Shown: positions 1 through 9,500 of the stretch, in pieces
Layout: each line of letters opens with the position of its first letter
How positions within the stretch are numbered: position 1 is the first letter of the stretch
NCBI RefSeq assembly: GCF_040802235.1
Contig: NC_133158.1
Coordinates: 39,436,001-39,500,000 of the forward strand
Reading direction: 5' to 3'
Source of the DNA: Manis javanica
Taxonomy: Eukaryota > Chordata > Mammalia > Pholidota > Manidae
DNA: 64,000 bases
The notes under the pieces: generated by a model
The model's input: the letters and a program-made list of their open reading frames with translations, nothing else
What the model was told of the DNA's origin: nothing
The model's database searches: none
Translations under genes and position numbers: made by a program

Positions 1-1621
1 CAGCGCCCAGGGCCGGCGGCGGTCCTGCCCGGCCAGGTGCAAGGTTGTTAAGAAGATACTGTTTCAATCACGGGCGTTCCGGCCATGCCTCCTCTTGTCG
101 GCTGTCTCCTCCAGCTGCTTCTAAATTTTTTTTTTTTAAGTGAAAACAAACTATACAAAGAGAGTTCAAGTCTTCAGTGAAATGGATAATTTCCTAGGGA
201 AAGATAATTTACCAAAACACACACAGGAGAGAGAGAAAAAAATCTAAATAAACAGATTTCCATAAAATAAAGAAAAAGGTGTTTATACCCCATCTCCTCC
301 CCAAAAGCACCAGGCCCAAGGGACTTCAAAGGAAGGTTATTTCTTCATTGAACTTTTATTTCTTATTTTAAAATATCATATTGTGACTTTTATCATTAGT
401 GATTAGTTTTGCCTCACCAGGAAATTGGGCTAAACCTTCCAAGAGTGAGCGCTGCTGCCATCATGTTCTCCCAGGCCTAGAAGCAAGAGGAAAGCTTCCA
501 AATTCTTTCTAAGAAATGAAGTAACATTGATTCCCAAACCTGACAAAGACTAAATATAAAAGGAAATTACAGAGCATCTGCCTTACGAATAGCAGTGCAA
601 AAACCCCAGATTAAACATTGGAAGACAGAGCCAGGCTATAAAGAGAGGAACACATGACTAAGTTATTACAAAGATTTCTCGTTACTAGGAAATCTATTAG
701 AAACCATTGGGGAGGAAGAAATTCCCTCTACCCCTGGAGGTTCTTCTAGAACCTGACATGAATCAAACTGACAGAGTCTGATTAACAGGAGAATGACGGT
801 CTAACTGAGGTGGGGCAGGGCCGCAGGATGAGCATCGTGATCAGCTCCTCCTGCCCAGGATGAAAAGCGCCGAGATACACACAGTGGAGTGAGAACAGGA
901 GGGACTCCATCTTTAGGTGAAGATTCCATTTTAAAAGCTAGGGAGTCAGGAGGGAAGAGCCTGGACATATTCGTGGTCATAAGCCCACCTCCAAACCTGT
1001 CTTCAGGCAGGGCGAGCAGGCCTCACTGGGGTGTCCCCACTGCTCGGGGGTTCCCCCTGTCCCGGAGGAGAGCAGGATCAAGGAATGCCTCGTGCTGAGC
1101 CCGTCTTATGGAACGTCAAGAGGATGGCCGCTGGATGACGACACGACGTCCCTCACCGGCGACAGGCGTCAGGACCCTGCACGGCGAGCCCCCGCCGCCT
1201 CCGCCCACCCTGCCCTTCGCCCCATTCCGGAAGCCTTACAAGACAGAATCCTGGGCCTTTGCTGCGCCTCCTCTCTCAGGGTGCCTGCACCCCCGTTTCC
1301 CTGAGGGTGCACCTCCCGCCTTGGGCACACTCTCCCCCCTCACTGCCCACCCTCCTGCCCTCTGTCTCTGCCCTTCTGCAGGGTGAGCGTCTTGTTACTT
1401 TGCTGTCTCATTCTCTTCCCCAGACTTAAGCACCAGTCTCCGCTCCATCTCTGTCCTACATGGACGGGAAGGGAGGGGCCGCCGGGAGCTCTGACCTGGG
1501 CTGGCAAGTCCCCGTCGCCTGGGAGACCGGACAGGACGGCAGCCGCGCGACCACGCTCTTCAGCAGCCCGCCCGAAGCCTCCTGTCTGCCCTTGGGAAGC
1601 TCTCCCTCCACCCGGGGCTCT
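1..1621. other. Intergenic DNA, CpG-rich from about 1000
   Basis: No gene is supported here. The first 850 bases are ordinary A/T-leaning mammalian sequence with a T-run near 127-140. From about 1000 to 1621 the sequence becomes G+C-rich and dense in CpG, for example 1100-1240 and 1460-1560. The short open frames here lack domain resemblance and simply follow the high G+C. The provirus at 1627-7956 interrupts this CpG-rich block, which resumes at 7957-8170. It could be a CpG island or an old LTR; the stretch near 895-950 vaguely resembles LTR sequence, but I cannot name a family. Confidence 0.5.
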
Positions 1622-1626
1622 GCAGC
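1622..1626. repeat. Target-site duplication of provirus, left copy
   Basis: GCAGC directly precedes the left LTR and is repeated at 7957-7961 directly after the right LTR. A 4-6 bp duplication is what retroviral integrase leaves, so this marks both proviral ends. Confidence 0.75.
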
Positions 1627-1876
1627 TGAAAGGAAAGGAGCGACACACAGCAGCAATTCACCGGAGAATTCCGCTTTATTAGGGAAAGGTGCTGGGTTAT
1701 ATAGGAAGGGGCATGGGGTGATTGTGGTGTTACTTCTACGGGGCTGGTGGCTATTGGCTAGGTGCTGGGATTGGGAAGGGGGCGAGAGGTGATTGGGCTT
1801 CAGGGGCGCCGGCGGGAACTGAGGACCCCCCCCAAGAGAACCGGAAGTTCACCATCTTACTGGTGGGGGCCCTTCA
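1627..1876 (-). repeat. 3' LTR of the provirus
   Basis: This 250-bp LTR is nearly identical to 7698-7956. On the minus strand it begins TGAAGGGCCCCC and ends TTTCCTTTCA. It carries a TATATAA box and, about 20 bases later, an AATAAA signal, so U3, R and U5 are all short. It has TG...CA ends, is preceded by a polypurine tract at 1877-1893, and is followed by the TSD. Confidence 0.85.
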
Positions 1877-1893
1877 TTCCCCCCTTTCTCCTC
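1877..1893 (-). promoter_or_regulatory. Polypurine tract
   Basis: On the minus strand the 17 bases just upstream of the 3' LTR are all purines, with a run of six G. In retroviruses this site primes plus-strand DNA synthesis; its position exactly at the LTR edge confirms the LTR boundary. Confidence 0.75.
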
Positions 1894-2085
1894 TATGGGG
1901 TTGTGCACGTTGCTTTCTCTCTGACTGCTTCCTGCTGAACGGGGGTGGAGAAGGGAGTGAGGGCTTGAGGATTGGGAGGAAAGGGTTGATAGGACTCCCC
2001 ACAGTAAGGACAGGTAGATGTGGACTTCTTCAGGTTGGAAATCAATGAAGGTTCCCTGTAACCATAGGTCGAGGACTTGTTAATT

Positions 2086-2820
2086 TCAATGATGCCAAGA
2101 GGATATGGGTGTCAGAAGCCAGGCGTCTGCGGCCATTGTTTCTAGGAACAGTTTCCAGTGGAGAGAGGGGTCCATCTCAGTGTGTGGTAAGGAGGTTACG
2201 TGAGCGTGAGGGATCTTCTGTGGCAGAAGCTGGTAGTTCCTGAGTAAAAGCTGGTTGAAAGCTTGATTAGAGATTTTTCTGACTTGGGATTTGATGAACT
2301 TTATTATACAGGGTAAGAAGAGACAGGTGAGAAGAATGATTATTATGGGGCCTGCAATGGGCCAGAGCCAGGTAAGGAGGGGGTTTGTTAGTATTGAAGA
2401 GAATGGGTTGGAATTGGAAGCAGAGTGGAGGCTGGAGGCAAGGTCGGTGAGTTTGGTGATGTCAGTTTCTACAATGCCGGATTCGTTGATGTAATAGCAG
2501 CACTCTTCTTGAAGGAAGACGCAGGTGGCGCCCTTCTCGGCTGTAAGCAGATCTAAGGCCTGCTGGTTTTGAAGGGTGACTTTAGCTAGCGAAGTGACCT
2601 GTCTTTGGAGAGAGGCTAGGGAATTGGCAGTGGATGTCAGGGCTCCCTCAAGTTTGGCGTTGAGATTTCTAACTGCCCATAGAGAGTGACCCAAGGCTCT
2701 TCTCGAAAACCCTGCCCCAATGGCTGAGGTGGTCAAAGAGATACCGACCATGATGGGAAGGAAAGCAGCCCTTTTTGTGCGCGAGGGCAAGAGAGGTTGG
2801 AGCTCAAGAAATTCTGCCAT
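2086..2820 (-). pseudogene. ERV env, transmembrane (TM) part
   Basis: This open frame of 244 residues encodes the TM subunit of a class I envelope protein. Visible in order are a basic furin-like site (RTKR, about residues 14-17), a hydrophobic fusion-peptide-like stretch after it, a heptad-rich region, a gamma-type immunosuppressive-like segment (LQNQQALDLLTAEKG) and a CX6CC motif (CVFLQEECC). A strongly hydrophobic membrane anchor lies around residues 150-170, followed by a cytoplasmic tail. The frame is open but is separated from the surface subunit by a frame break, so no complete Env can be made. Overall it resembles type-D/syncytin-like ERV envelopes; the exact family is not identified. 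Confidence 0.8.
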
Positions 2821-3002
2821 GCTGTAAAGTGTAAGCTGTGGGATTAGGGTGACGAGAATGCAGGGTGTATCGGAGTTGGGAGGCAGTGAGTTGAAAAGAC
2901 TGCCATTACACCAAAAGAAGTGTCCCAGTTGCGTAAAAGTCTTAGAGCCAGAGGTGTAGACAGAGAGGCAGTGAAGTGCGCTGGAGGGGGGTGGAGTTGG
3001 GA

Positions 3003-3854
3003 TTACACAGTGGTGGATGGTGGGATTATCTGAGTATTCTGGTTCTCATAGGGGTATGTCTGCCAGGGGGCGGAGGGGTTGTCCTTCTGCATGGAAGGAG
3101 TAGTTGGAAATAATAAGGGGCACAGCGGCCAGCAGTGGGCGCTGTAGTGATGCACACAAGAAACAATTGGCGGTGTTGAGGGTGTGGTTGAGAAAGATGG
3201 TGGTGTCTTGAATGAGCTGTAACCAAGAGTAGGAGGAATAAGAAGATGGAGAGGCGCCGTCAAGAGTTTGGATAATGACTTTTTCGGAATGTCTGATATC
3301 TGATGCAACTTGAGAGATCTGGGAATGAGAGGGAACATACTTTGGAGAGATATGAAGGGTACCATGGGGGTCGAGGACCCCCCGTAGTAAACTGAGGCTG
3401 TGACTCCAGCGGCCCATCGAGAGTCCCAGCGATCTGGGATTGATAAGGAGAATGAGCCGTTGGGATATTTCATGAAATGGTTGGAGGAGTAATACTGTGG
3501 GTACTGGAAGTTATCCATGTAGTGAATGGCACAAGACCAGTAGGGACATCCCCCGTAGGTATCTGGCCATCGCCTGCAATAAGCTTGTTTTTGGTCATAG
3601 AGGAAGCAGAGGTAGGGAGAATAAGGGTAGCTGCTAGTGAACACTTCGGTGGAGGGAGGAAAGTGGAGGTATAAAGGCTCAGAGCAGCCTTTCAGAGGGC
3701 AGTCTGATGTGGTAATGAGGGCAGTAACTTTTGTTTGATGCTGTGTGTAAGTCTGTCTGACTTTGAATCGCCATACAAAGGAGGCTGGGGTGGCGGGGAA
3801 GACAATAGGAATGAGGAAAAAAAGCAAGAGAGCAGTAAAGGAGGAAATAGTCAT
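3003..3854 (-). pseudogene. ERV env, surface (SU) part with frameshift
   Basis: It starts with a Met followed by a hydrophobic signal peptide of about 20 residues and then cysteine-containing SU sequence. About residue 145 (near 3420) the real coding frame shifts: the continuation with retroviral character, including a CFLC (CxxC) motif, is in the frame at 3046-3417. The remainder of the nominal frame (down to 3003) is proline/serine-rich nonsense. In gamma-type envelopes the CxxC motif isomerises the SU-TM disulfide. The gene is therefore broken in SU and again before TM. Confidence 0.75.
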
Positions 3855-4750
3855 GATTCAGGTATGGATGGCAAAGGGGGTGAACAGGATTTTGGAGGAA
3901 AGAGGACAGTAAGGTCAGGAGTCTGGAGGGAGGGAGAGTCTGTAAACTTTTGTAGGTTAAGAGATCTTTTAGATGATGTGGGGACAGAATGGTAAGGGGC
4001 GCCCTGAATGTCAGTTTATGAGCTTCCTTATGCAAGAGCTGTCTAGCGGCTAATGCCCGTAGGCAGGGGACCCATCCCCGAACTGTGGGGTCTAATTGCT
4101 TGGAGAGAGATAAGCTACTGGGGCAAAGGATGGGCCATAATGTTGGCCTAGGACTCCTAGAGCTTGACTGGACCTCTCATGAATGTATAATGAGAAGGGT
4201 TTCAACAAATCAGGGAGATGGAGAGCTGGGGCTTCTACAAGGGCTCAATGGAGCTTAATGAAGGAGTGTCGGGGTGAGGAGGATAATGGTTCTTCAGGGG
4301 GTCCCTTGCTGAGGTCGTATAGGGGTCTTGCTAACAGGGAGAGGTTAGGGATCCATGCTCTAAAATACTCAGCCAGGCTTAGAAAGGAAAGGATTTCTGT
4401 CTTGGTTTTGGGAACGGGCAGGTCAGAGAGGAGCCGTTTTCTGTCTAAGGTAATGGACTTTCTTTGTTGAGATAGGAGGAATCTGAGGTAAGTGACAGAA
4501 GGGGAAGAGATTTGAGCTTTGACGGGGGATACTCGGTAACCTCTGGAAGCTAAAAGGTTAAGTAGAGAGGCAGTGTCAAGATGAGACTGTTCTCACGAGG
4601 GACTGCAAAGTAGAAGATTGTCCACATATTGTAATAAGGTGGACTTGGAATGATCATGATTAAACTGTTTAAGGTCCTGAGCTAGGACCTGTCTAAAAAT
4701 ATGGGGACTATCTCGGAAGCCTTGTGGCAAAACTGTCTAAGTGAGTTGTT
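3679..4750 (-). pseudogene. ERV pol remnant: RT palm to connection region
   Basis: This stretch is recognisable only as short pieces. Near 4610-4645 the RT catalytic motif reads YVDN instead of YVDD (changed codon at 4617-4619). At about 3900-4035 a piece carries sequence typical of the RT connection (PLTILSPHHLKDLL). No RNase H or integrase motif follows before env begins at 3854, so about 1.5-2 kb of pol appears deleted. Several stops and shifts lie between the pieces. Confidence 0.65.
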
Positions 4751-4932
4751 CAGAATATTTTGTGTATGGGTCTGTCCAGGTGAAGATGAAAAAATCTTGG
4801 GAGGAGGGGTCTAGAGGGATAGAAAAATGCATCCTTGAGATTTAGGACTGAGAAGTGGGATGCCGAGGCAGGGATCTGAGATAAAAGGGTGTATGGATTT
4901 GGAACTAAGGGATGGATAGGGACAACAGCCAT
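4750..4932 (-). pseudogene. ERV pol fragment: RT fingers/palm
   Basis: A 60-residue frame contains a retroviral RT segment, with VPNPYTLLSQIP followed by FSVLNLKDAFF. The latter corresponds to the first catalytic Asp motif of gamma-type RTs (here the preceding Asp is Asn, while LKDAFF is kept). It is out of register with the protease-RT frame upstream, so a frameshift lies near 4935-4990. Confidence 0.75.
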
Positions 4933-4987
4933 GTTGATGAGGCGAAGGTCTTGGACGAGGCGGAAAGATCCGTTGGTTTTTTAACAG

Positions 4988-5629
4988 CTAATATGGGGGT
5001 ATTAAATGGGAGTGAGTGGGTCTGAGGTAATTTTTGTTTAAGAGATCTTGAATGATGGGTTGGAGGCTTATGAGGGCTGAAGGGGTTAGGGCATATTGGG
5101 CCTGACAGATATACTGAGAGGGGTCACGTAATTTGATAGAGGCAGAATGACATAGAGCTACGGAGGGGCTTGTAATGTCCCAAACTTTGGGATTTACAGG
5201 GTGTATGAGGGCGGAACTGGAGCTTTCATTGGATAGAGGGGGGTCATCGGCTATGAGGGCCATCAGAAAGGGAGTACTGGGGGCTGTGGGAGTGGATATA
5301 GTTATGGAAACATGGAGGAGAGAAAGGATGTCCTGTCCTAGTAAAGGGATGGGACACTGGGGCATAACCAGGAAGGAGTGGGAGAAAGGTATGGGATTGT
5401 CTTGGATTGTGAATAAAAAGGGGGGGGGGTTTAATGGGAAAATCTGTTTACTTCCTACCCCGACTACAGGAGTAATGGCAGGCGTGGTAGGGCCCCAGTA
5501 TTCTCGCAAGACTGAGAAGGTGGCTCTTGTATCTAGGAGGAAGGAGATAGGGCGACCATCTACTATTAAAGTAACCCTGTGCTCCTGTTTGGTGATGGCA
5601 ATGGTCAGGCGAGAAGCCCCTGGGCCCCA
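4988..5629 (-). pseudogene. ERV protease and N-terminal RT
   Basis: The frame is open from directly after the gag stop (5630-5632) to 4988. It contains a retroviral aspartic protease: a hydrophobic strand then the active-site motif, which reads D-T-R-A (5525-5533 encodes Asp-Thr-Arg) instead of D-T-G-A. The conserved C-terminal protease motif PIPLLGQDIL follows, and then the start of RT (QYALTPSALISLQPIIQDLL). The Gly-to-Arg change would be expected to inactivate the protease. Because pro follows gag in frame after a single TGA, expression would originally have used stop-codon readthrough as in gammaretroviruses. Confidence 0.75.
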
Positions 5630-6157
5630 TCAATCTTCTTCTGCCAGCCCCACTACAGCGGGCTTAGGATGGGGGTTGTTCGTCCAACCTCCCCTTCGGG
5701 TGGCTGGGCAACCAGACCCCCAGTGACCCTTTTTGTGGCATCTGGGGCATGGGGTGGTAGGAGATCTGGGGGAGGGGCACGCCCTTGACGAATGTCGTTC
5801 TTGTCCACACTTGAAACAAGCTCCTGGAGGGCGCTTGTTTGTAGAAGGGTGCCCAGGTTGTGGTTTTATCAGCTGGGCTAACATTTGGAAGTTGGCCTGA
5901 TCAGCCTTTTGTTTACGGCGTTCTCTCTCTTCCTCTCGGTTATGAAAGACTTTAAAGGCCACTGTTAGGATCTCAGTCTGTGGGGTAGCGGGGCCCTGTT
6001 CTAACTTTTTGAGTTTAGCTTTAATGTCGGGGTAGCTTTGAGCTAGGAAGTATGTCATAAGGACATGTCTTCTGTCAGGCGTTTCTGGGTCTAGGCTGGT
6101 ATACTGTAATAGGGCTTGAGTGAGTCTGTCTAAGCTATGTCCCAGAGGGGGGGGCAA
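5630..6157 (-). pseudogene. ERV gag, capsid C-terminus and nucleocapsid
   Basis: This open frame of 175 codons ends with TGA at 5630-5632. It has the end of capsid (DRLTQALLQYTSLDPETPDR, a major-homology-region-distal segment), an arginine/glutamate-rich charged stretch (EEERERRKQK) and two zinc knuckles, CFKCGQERHSSRAC and CPRCHKKGHWGSGC, which bind viral RNA. Most gammaretroviruses have one knuckle; two are seen in several class I ERVs. The N-terminal part of capsid is missing. Confidence 0.8.
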
Positions 6158-6179
6158 TAATTTTGGGAGGCCTTTGGGA

Positions 6180-6660
6180 CCGAGTCTGAGGGGGACTGAA
6201 GGGTTCTGGCTCAGTCTGTGGGGGAGTGATGCAGTCCAGCCGCACCTAGTTGAGCAGGTCCTGAAGTGCGGAAGGGGGGCGAAGAAAATAAATAAAGAAA
6301 GAAAGAACTGGGAGGGCTGACACTCTCACGCGTCGCCAGCCAGCAGCCCAGCTGCTTACCTCTGCCGCTCCAGTTGGGCTTAAACTCACAACTCTGAGGT
6401 TAAGAGTCCCATGCTCTGCAAACTGAGCTACAGCAGGGCTCCTGTTAGTTACTTATGGAATGCATAAACAGAATGTTCTTTGTTTTCCATTCTTGCTACA
6501 TCGGCGAGTAGGGGAAGGGCATAGCTAGAAGCAGGGGCAGTGTTTCTACACATCTTCAAGGTCTCCCTATTTTCAGAGTGAGGAGTCTTGGCTCGTTTTC
6601 GAGGACAAGATATGTTTTTGTGGACAGATAACTTCTAAGGACTGCACCGGTTGTTCTCAA
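6180..6660 (-). mobile_element. Rearranged gag segment with foreign tRNA-Lys-like insertion
   Basis: Between the matrix/p12 frame (ends 6673) and capsid there is about 480 bp that does not read as gag. A proline-rich motif (PEPFSPP followed by T and S) is encoded at about 6180-6215 and again at about 6795-6830, so imperfect direct repeats flank the block. Inside lies a tRNA-Lys-like head (6360-6437), a short body and a CTTT-rich end near 6285-6310 (minus strand reading TTCTTTCTTTCTTT). To its right, 6440-6660 holds about 200 bp of unrecognised sequence. Confidence 0.5.
6360..6437 (-). repeat. tRNA-Lys(CTT)-like sequence, probably SINE or tRNA pseudogene
   Basis: On the minus strand the sequence has a tRNA-like A box (TAGCTCAGTTTGCAGAGCA), an anticodon arm GGGACTCTTAACCTC with CTT at the anticodon position, and a B-box-like GTGAGTTTAAGCCC. 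The 5' acceptor strand GCCCTGC is not paired by the 3' side, so it is not a functional tRNA gene. It looks like the head of a tRNA-Lys-derived SINE or a retroposed tRNA, inserted in the proviral gag region. Confidence 0.65.
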
Positions 6661-6672
6661 GCTTGTGCTTTC

Positions 6673-7257
6673 TCATGCTGCGTTCGGGGAAGGTGCTTTC
6701 TTATTCTGCTTACAAATATGTGAGAAGACAAAGGCGGTCTCTAACAGGGGAGAAACAGGTGATGAGGGCAAAGACGGAGGAGGCCCCCGGGACTTAGTTA
6801 AAGGGGGGCTGAAAGGCTCAGGCTTAATCCGCAGGGGACGAAGGCAGAGGAGGTGAAATGGGGGAGGAGATGGTGGGGGAGGAAGGGAGAAAGGCTGTTG
6901 TAGGAGAAGAAGGGGAAGGGAGTGAATGGGAGGCTTCTGCGGGGGCGGCGGCTTGCAGGCTAGGAGAACTTGGGGGGGTGGGGGGAGGAGGAGGAGGCGG
7001 AAAGCTTCGATATAGGGAATCTCCTTCCATTTTTTCAGGCGCTGGCAGTAGTTAAAGAGATCGCGAGTGATGTTAGGATCAAGAGTTCCTCCTGTGGGCC
7101 ATTGGTTGTTATTGTCTAGGGGGTATGTTGGCCAATCTTGGGAGCAGTATTTACGGAGAAGTTTTGGTTTTATATCAGGCATCAGGGAGAGGGTAGCCAG
7201 ATGCTTAAGCAGGCATTCAAGAGGTGAACTTTCAGGGAGGGATGAGGAGGCTCCCAT
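6673..7257 (-). pseudogene. ERV gag, matrix and p12-like region
   Basis: The Met at 7255-7257 is followed by Gly (MGASSSLPESSPLECLLKHL), the myristoylation-type start of gamma-like Gag; an upstream in-frame codon would add 13 residues without the Met-Gly start, so 7257 is preferred. The first 95 residues resemble a matrix domain (DWPTYPLDNNNQWP, DLFNYCQRLKKW). They are followed by a proline-rich, P-P-P-repeated p12-like region to residue about 160. The frame ends at 6673 before capsid, after running into foreign sequence. Confidence 0.8.
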
Positions 7258-7559
7258 GGTTAAAGGACAAAGAAGGAGACAAACAGGGGAAGACAAATGG
7301 AAATCCTCGGACCGGAGGCAGACAGCAAGGAGACAAAGGGCGTCCCCGATGATCCTTGGTCGTCTGCAGAAACTCGTATACGAGTCGGAGTTTCTTAGGA
7401 AGTGTGGGTCGTCACCCAGACTTCCCTAAGAAGGCAGAGTGCTGGAGTCACGGTACCTAGCGCTAGGAGTTTTTGGCAGATGGATTTCGGTAGACAGAAT
7501 GGAACGGAAGGACGAAGGGGGAAAAGGGAGCGTTCTCATCCACAAAGAGTCACCTCGTG
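7258..7559 (-). other. Proviral 5' leader
   Basis: This untranslated stretch lies between the tandem repeats and the gag start. A stretch at about 7443-7457 reads GGTACCGTGACTCC on the minus strand, resembling a tRNA-His-type primer-binding site (TGGTGCCGTGACTC), but it is about 240 bp from the LTR edge rather than next to it. No other coding capacity is seen. Confidence 0.4.
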
Positions 7560-7695
7560 TATGGCTGTTGGAGGAGGGGCCTGAGGGTCTGCTGCAGCCG
7601 TGAAGGCCTGAGGCGGGGTTTATGGCTGTTGGAGGGGGGGCCTGAGGGTCTGCAGCAGCTGTGAAGGCCGGAGGCGGCAATTTATGGCTGTTGGG
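7560..7695. repeat. Tandem repeat of about 61 bp in proviral leader
   Basis: The unit begins TATGGCTGTTGGAGG and ends GAGGCGG. Copy one is at about 7560-7620, copy two at about 7621-7682, and a partial third copy (ATGGCTGTTGG) touches the LTR edge. The repeat occupies the place where the primer-binding site should be. Confidence 0.8.
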
Positions 7696-7697
7696 AA

Positions 7698-7956
7698 TGA
7701 AAGGAAAGGAGCGACACACAGCAGCAATATACCGGAGAATTCCGCTTTATTAGGGAAAGGTGCTGGGTTATATAGGAAGGGGCATGGGGTGATTGTGGTG
7801 TTACTTCAACGGGGCTGGTGGCTATTGGCTAGGTGCTGGGGTTGGGAGGGGGGCGAGAGGTGATTGGGCTTCAGGTGGCGCCGACAGGAACTGAGGGCCC
7901 CCCCCCCCACCAAAGAGAAGCCAGAAGTTCGACATCTTACTGGTGGGGGCCCTTCA
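7698..7956 (-). repeat. 5' LTR of the provirus
   Basis: This 259-bp partner of the 1627-1876 LTR is the promoter-side LTR because gag begins just left of it on the minus strand. It holds the TATA box (plus-strand 7768-7774) and poly(A) signal (7746-7751). The two LTRs differ mainly in a C-run (7898-7909) and scattered substitutions. Confidence 0.85.
7768..7774 (-). promoter_or_regulatory. LTR TATA box
   Basis: TATATAA on the minus strand inside the 5' LTR, 17 bases upstream of AATAAA at 7746-7751. It is the likely core promoter of the provirus. Confidence 0.6.
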
Positions 7957-9000
7957 GCAGCTGCCCCGGATCCTGGGCTGGTGGGGCTTCCTGCCCGCGC
8001 CGTGTGGGTCCAAGCGGGTGCTGGACGCCAGGGGAGCCTGGCTTTGGGGGTCAGCGAGGGATCCGCCCAGCGCCGAGCGGAAGTCCAGTGAGCGCCCCTT
8101 TCCTCCCCTTGCCGTGCCCCGCTCTCCGCCGCCTGCAGACCAGCTGCCATTCGCGGCCGCTCTAACGGTGACGCATCCCTTCCTTACCTACGCTCAGGGG
8201 AATTCTTTCTGCTCAGACTCGAGAACCCTGCCCTGTGCAGGGGGAGGGCCACCTGGGGGCAGGGAGAGACCTCCCAAGACACAGCTACGTGGCAACATAA
8301 TTATGCACAAATGGGGAAGCCACAGACATGAGCTCTGAGGATAGACAGTGAGGTCTGTACACCATACTGAAGCAAGAAGGGGGGTGGGGCTGAGACTTCA
8401 AAGGAAAAGGGAAGTGACTAACAGGAATATGAGAAGAATAAAGGTTTGATGATCGAGTATTTTCTGGCCACACAGGAACAATGAGGGGCACGCAGGGATT
8501 CTAACAGGCTTGGCCACACCCCTCTGCCTACTGTACCCAGTTCGCATCATGATGTGGCTGATGGCCTAAGGTGGCGGTTCTCCTCCAAGGGTATTTCCTC
8601 CATCTGAACTCTTTTTATGCAGCTGAAGGTGGGGGGAGGTCAAAGTTTCAGATTCCTGAGTCTTTGGGGCCTTGATGGTTTTCAGCTCAAAATCATCTGC
8701 ATGTCACAGTGGGCATCCTGGGGCAGCCCGGCCTGCCCTGGATCCCTACAAACTCATCACATTTACAGATCTACGAAGAAAAATAAGATTATCTGTAGAG
8801 AGGCTAAAAAATATTTAACAAAATTCAAGACCTATTACTGATTAAAGGAAAACACTCAATAAAACAGGAACAAATGGACACTTTCTTAATATATAAAAAA
8901 GTCAACCTCTGTGCATCAGAAAGCACCCTGGTTAATGGGGACACAGGAGAAGCATCCCCACTAAAGTGAAGACCATCCATGACCACCAGGAGAGTGCGGT
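7957..9000. other. Intergenic DNA right of provirus
   Basis: 7957-7961 repeats the GCAGC TSD. CpG-rich sequence continues to about 8170, including GCGGCCGC at about 8154. From 8170 to 9000 the sequence is ordinary; short open frames show no domain. It may include decayed repeats, but none is recognised with confidence. Confidence 0.5.
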
Positions 9001-9500
9001 TCTGTTTGGAAAGATAGACAGGAGCAGCTGGGGAAGGGGAAGATAAGATTCAAGGAAATAAACGCCCAAACTCTGCCCAGGTAGGGGGTCCCATGTGAAG
9101 GCTTTGCAGGGAGTTAACTTCCATGCCTATGGGGACCAGGCCAAACCAGTCCCAACTAGTTCCTAAGCAGGGCAACTGAGCAGAACTAAGAACCATCCAA
9201 GCCACACCTCCTCATGGGAAAGGACATGTGCCCTGACAGGGATGGCTATAAAGGGGGGCCTGTCAGTCAAATGACCCTGACGTCTCAGTCAGAGAGGTGC
9301 CTCCCAGCCAGAGTGGAACATAAAGGGCCCCCTCCCCTCCTGCCTAACCGCCTAATAAATCGGGGCCTGTGTCTACCCTGACTCTGGCCCCTCCTCCCTT
9401 GGAGTGGATTCAAAAAAACTTTCTCTCTGACTCGCTGTTGTGCCCCTGCCTGTCAATTCTTTGTTGAGGGGGAACAAGGACCCAGGAGAACACACTCGAC
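9000..9500 (+). repeat. LTR-like sequence, 3' portion
   Basis: A TATA-like GGCTATAAAG (about 9245) is followed by AATAAA (about 9353). An LTR-end-like stretch near 9445-9490 contains TCAATTCTTTGTTGAGGGGG and AACAAGGACC. The same end motif occurs in the LTR at 17216-17988, so the two belong to related families. The left edge is not defined and no TSD was found. Confidence 0.5.

Larger units (their letters stand above)
1627..7956 (-). mobile_element. Defective class I endogenous retrovirus (provirus), reverse orientation
   Basis: A two-LTR provirus of about 6.3 kb reads right to left: 5' LTR, leader, gag, pro, partial reverse transcriptase, env, polypurine tract, 3' LTR. Class I (gamma-like) assignment rests on the Gag start Met-Gly, protease following gag in the same frame after a single stop, an Env SU with a CxxC motif, and a TM with a CX6CC motif. 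RNase H and integrase are missing: the frame passes from the RT connection region (about 3900-4035) almost directly to the env signal peptide (3854). The capsid part of gag is also largely lost. By eye the LTRs differ by about a dozen substitutions over 250 bp, suggesting an integration of very roughly ten million years' age. No intact viral protein is encoded. Confidence 0.85.

Noticed and set aside
889-1682. Small open frames in the CpG-rich left end
   Set aside because: No domains or codon bias; no splice structure that would support a first exon.
6360-6437. Functional tRNA-Lys gene
   Set aside because: The acceptor stem does not pair and the sequence sits in a disrupted proviral gag; it is called a tRNA-like relic.
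7443-7457. Primer-binding site for tRNA-His
   Set aside because: The match is imperfect and about 240 bp from the LTR edge; kept only as a remark.
7560-7695. CRISPR-like array
   Set aside because: Repeats are contiguous without unique spacers, and this is mammalian DNA; it is a proviral leader tandem repeat.
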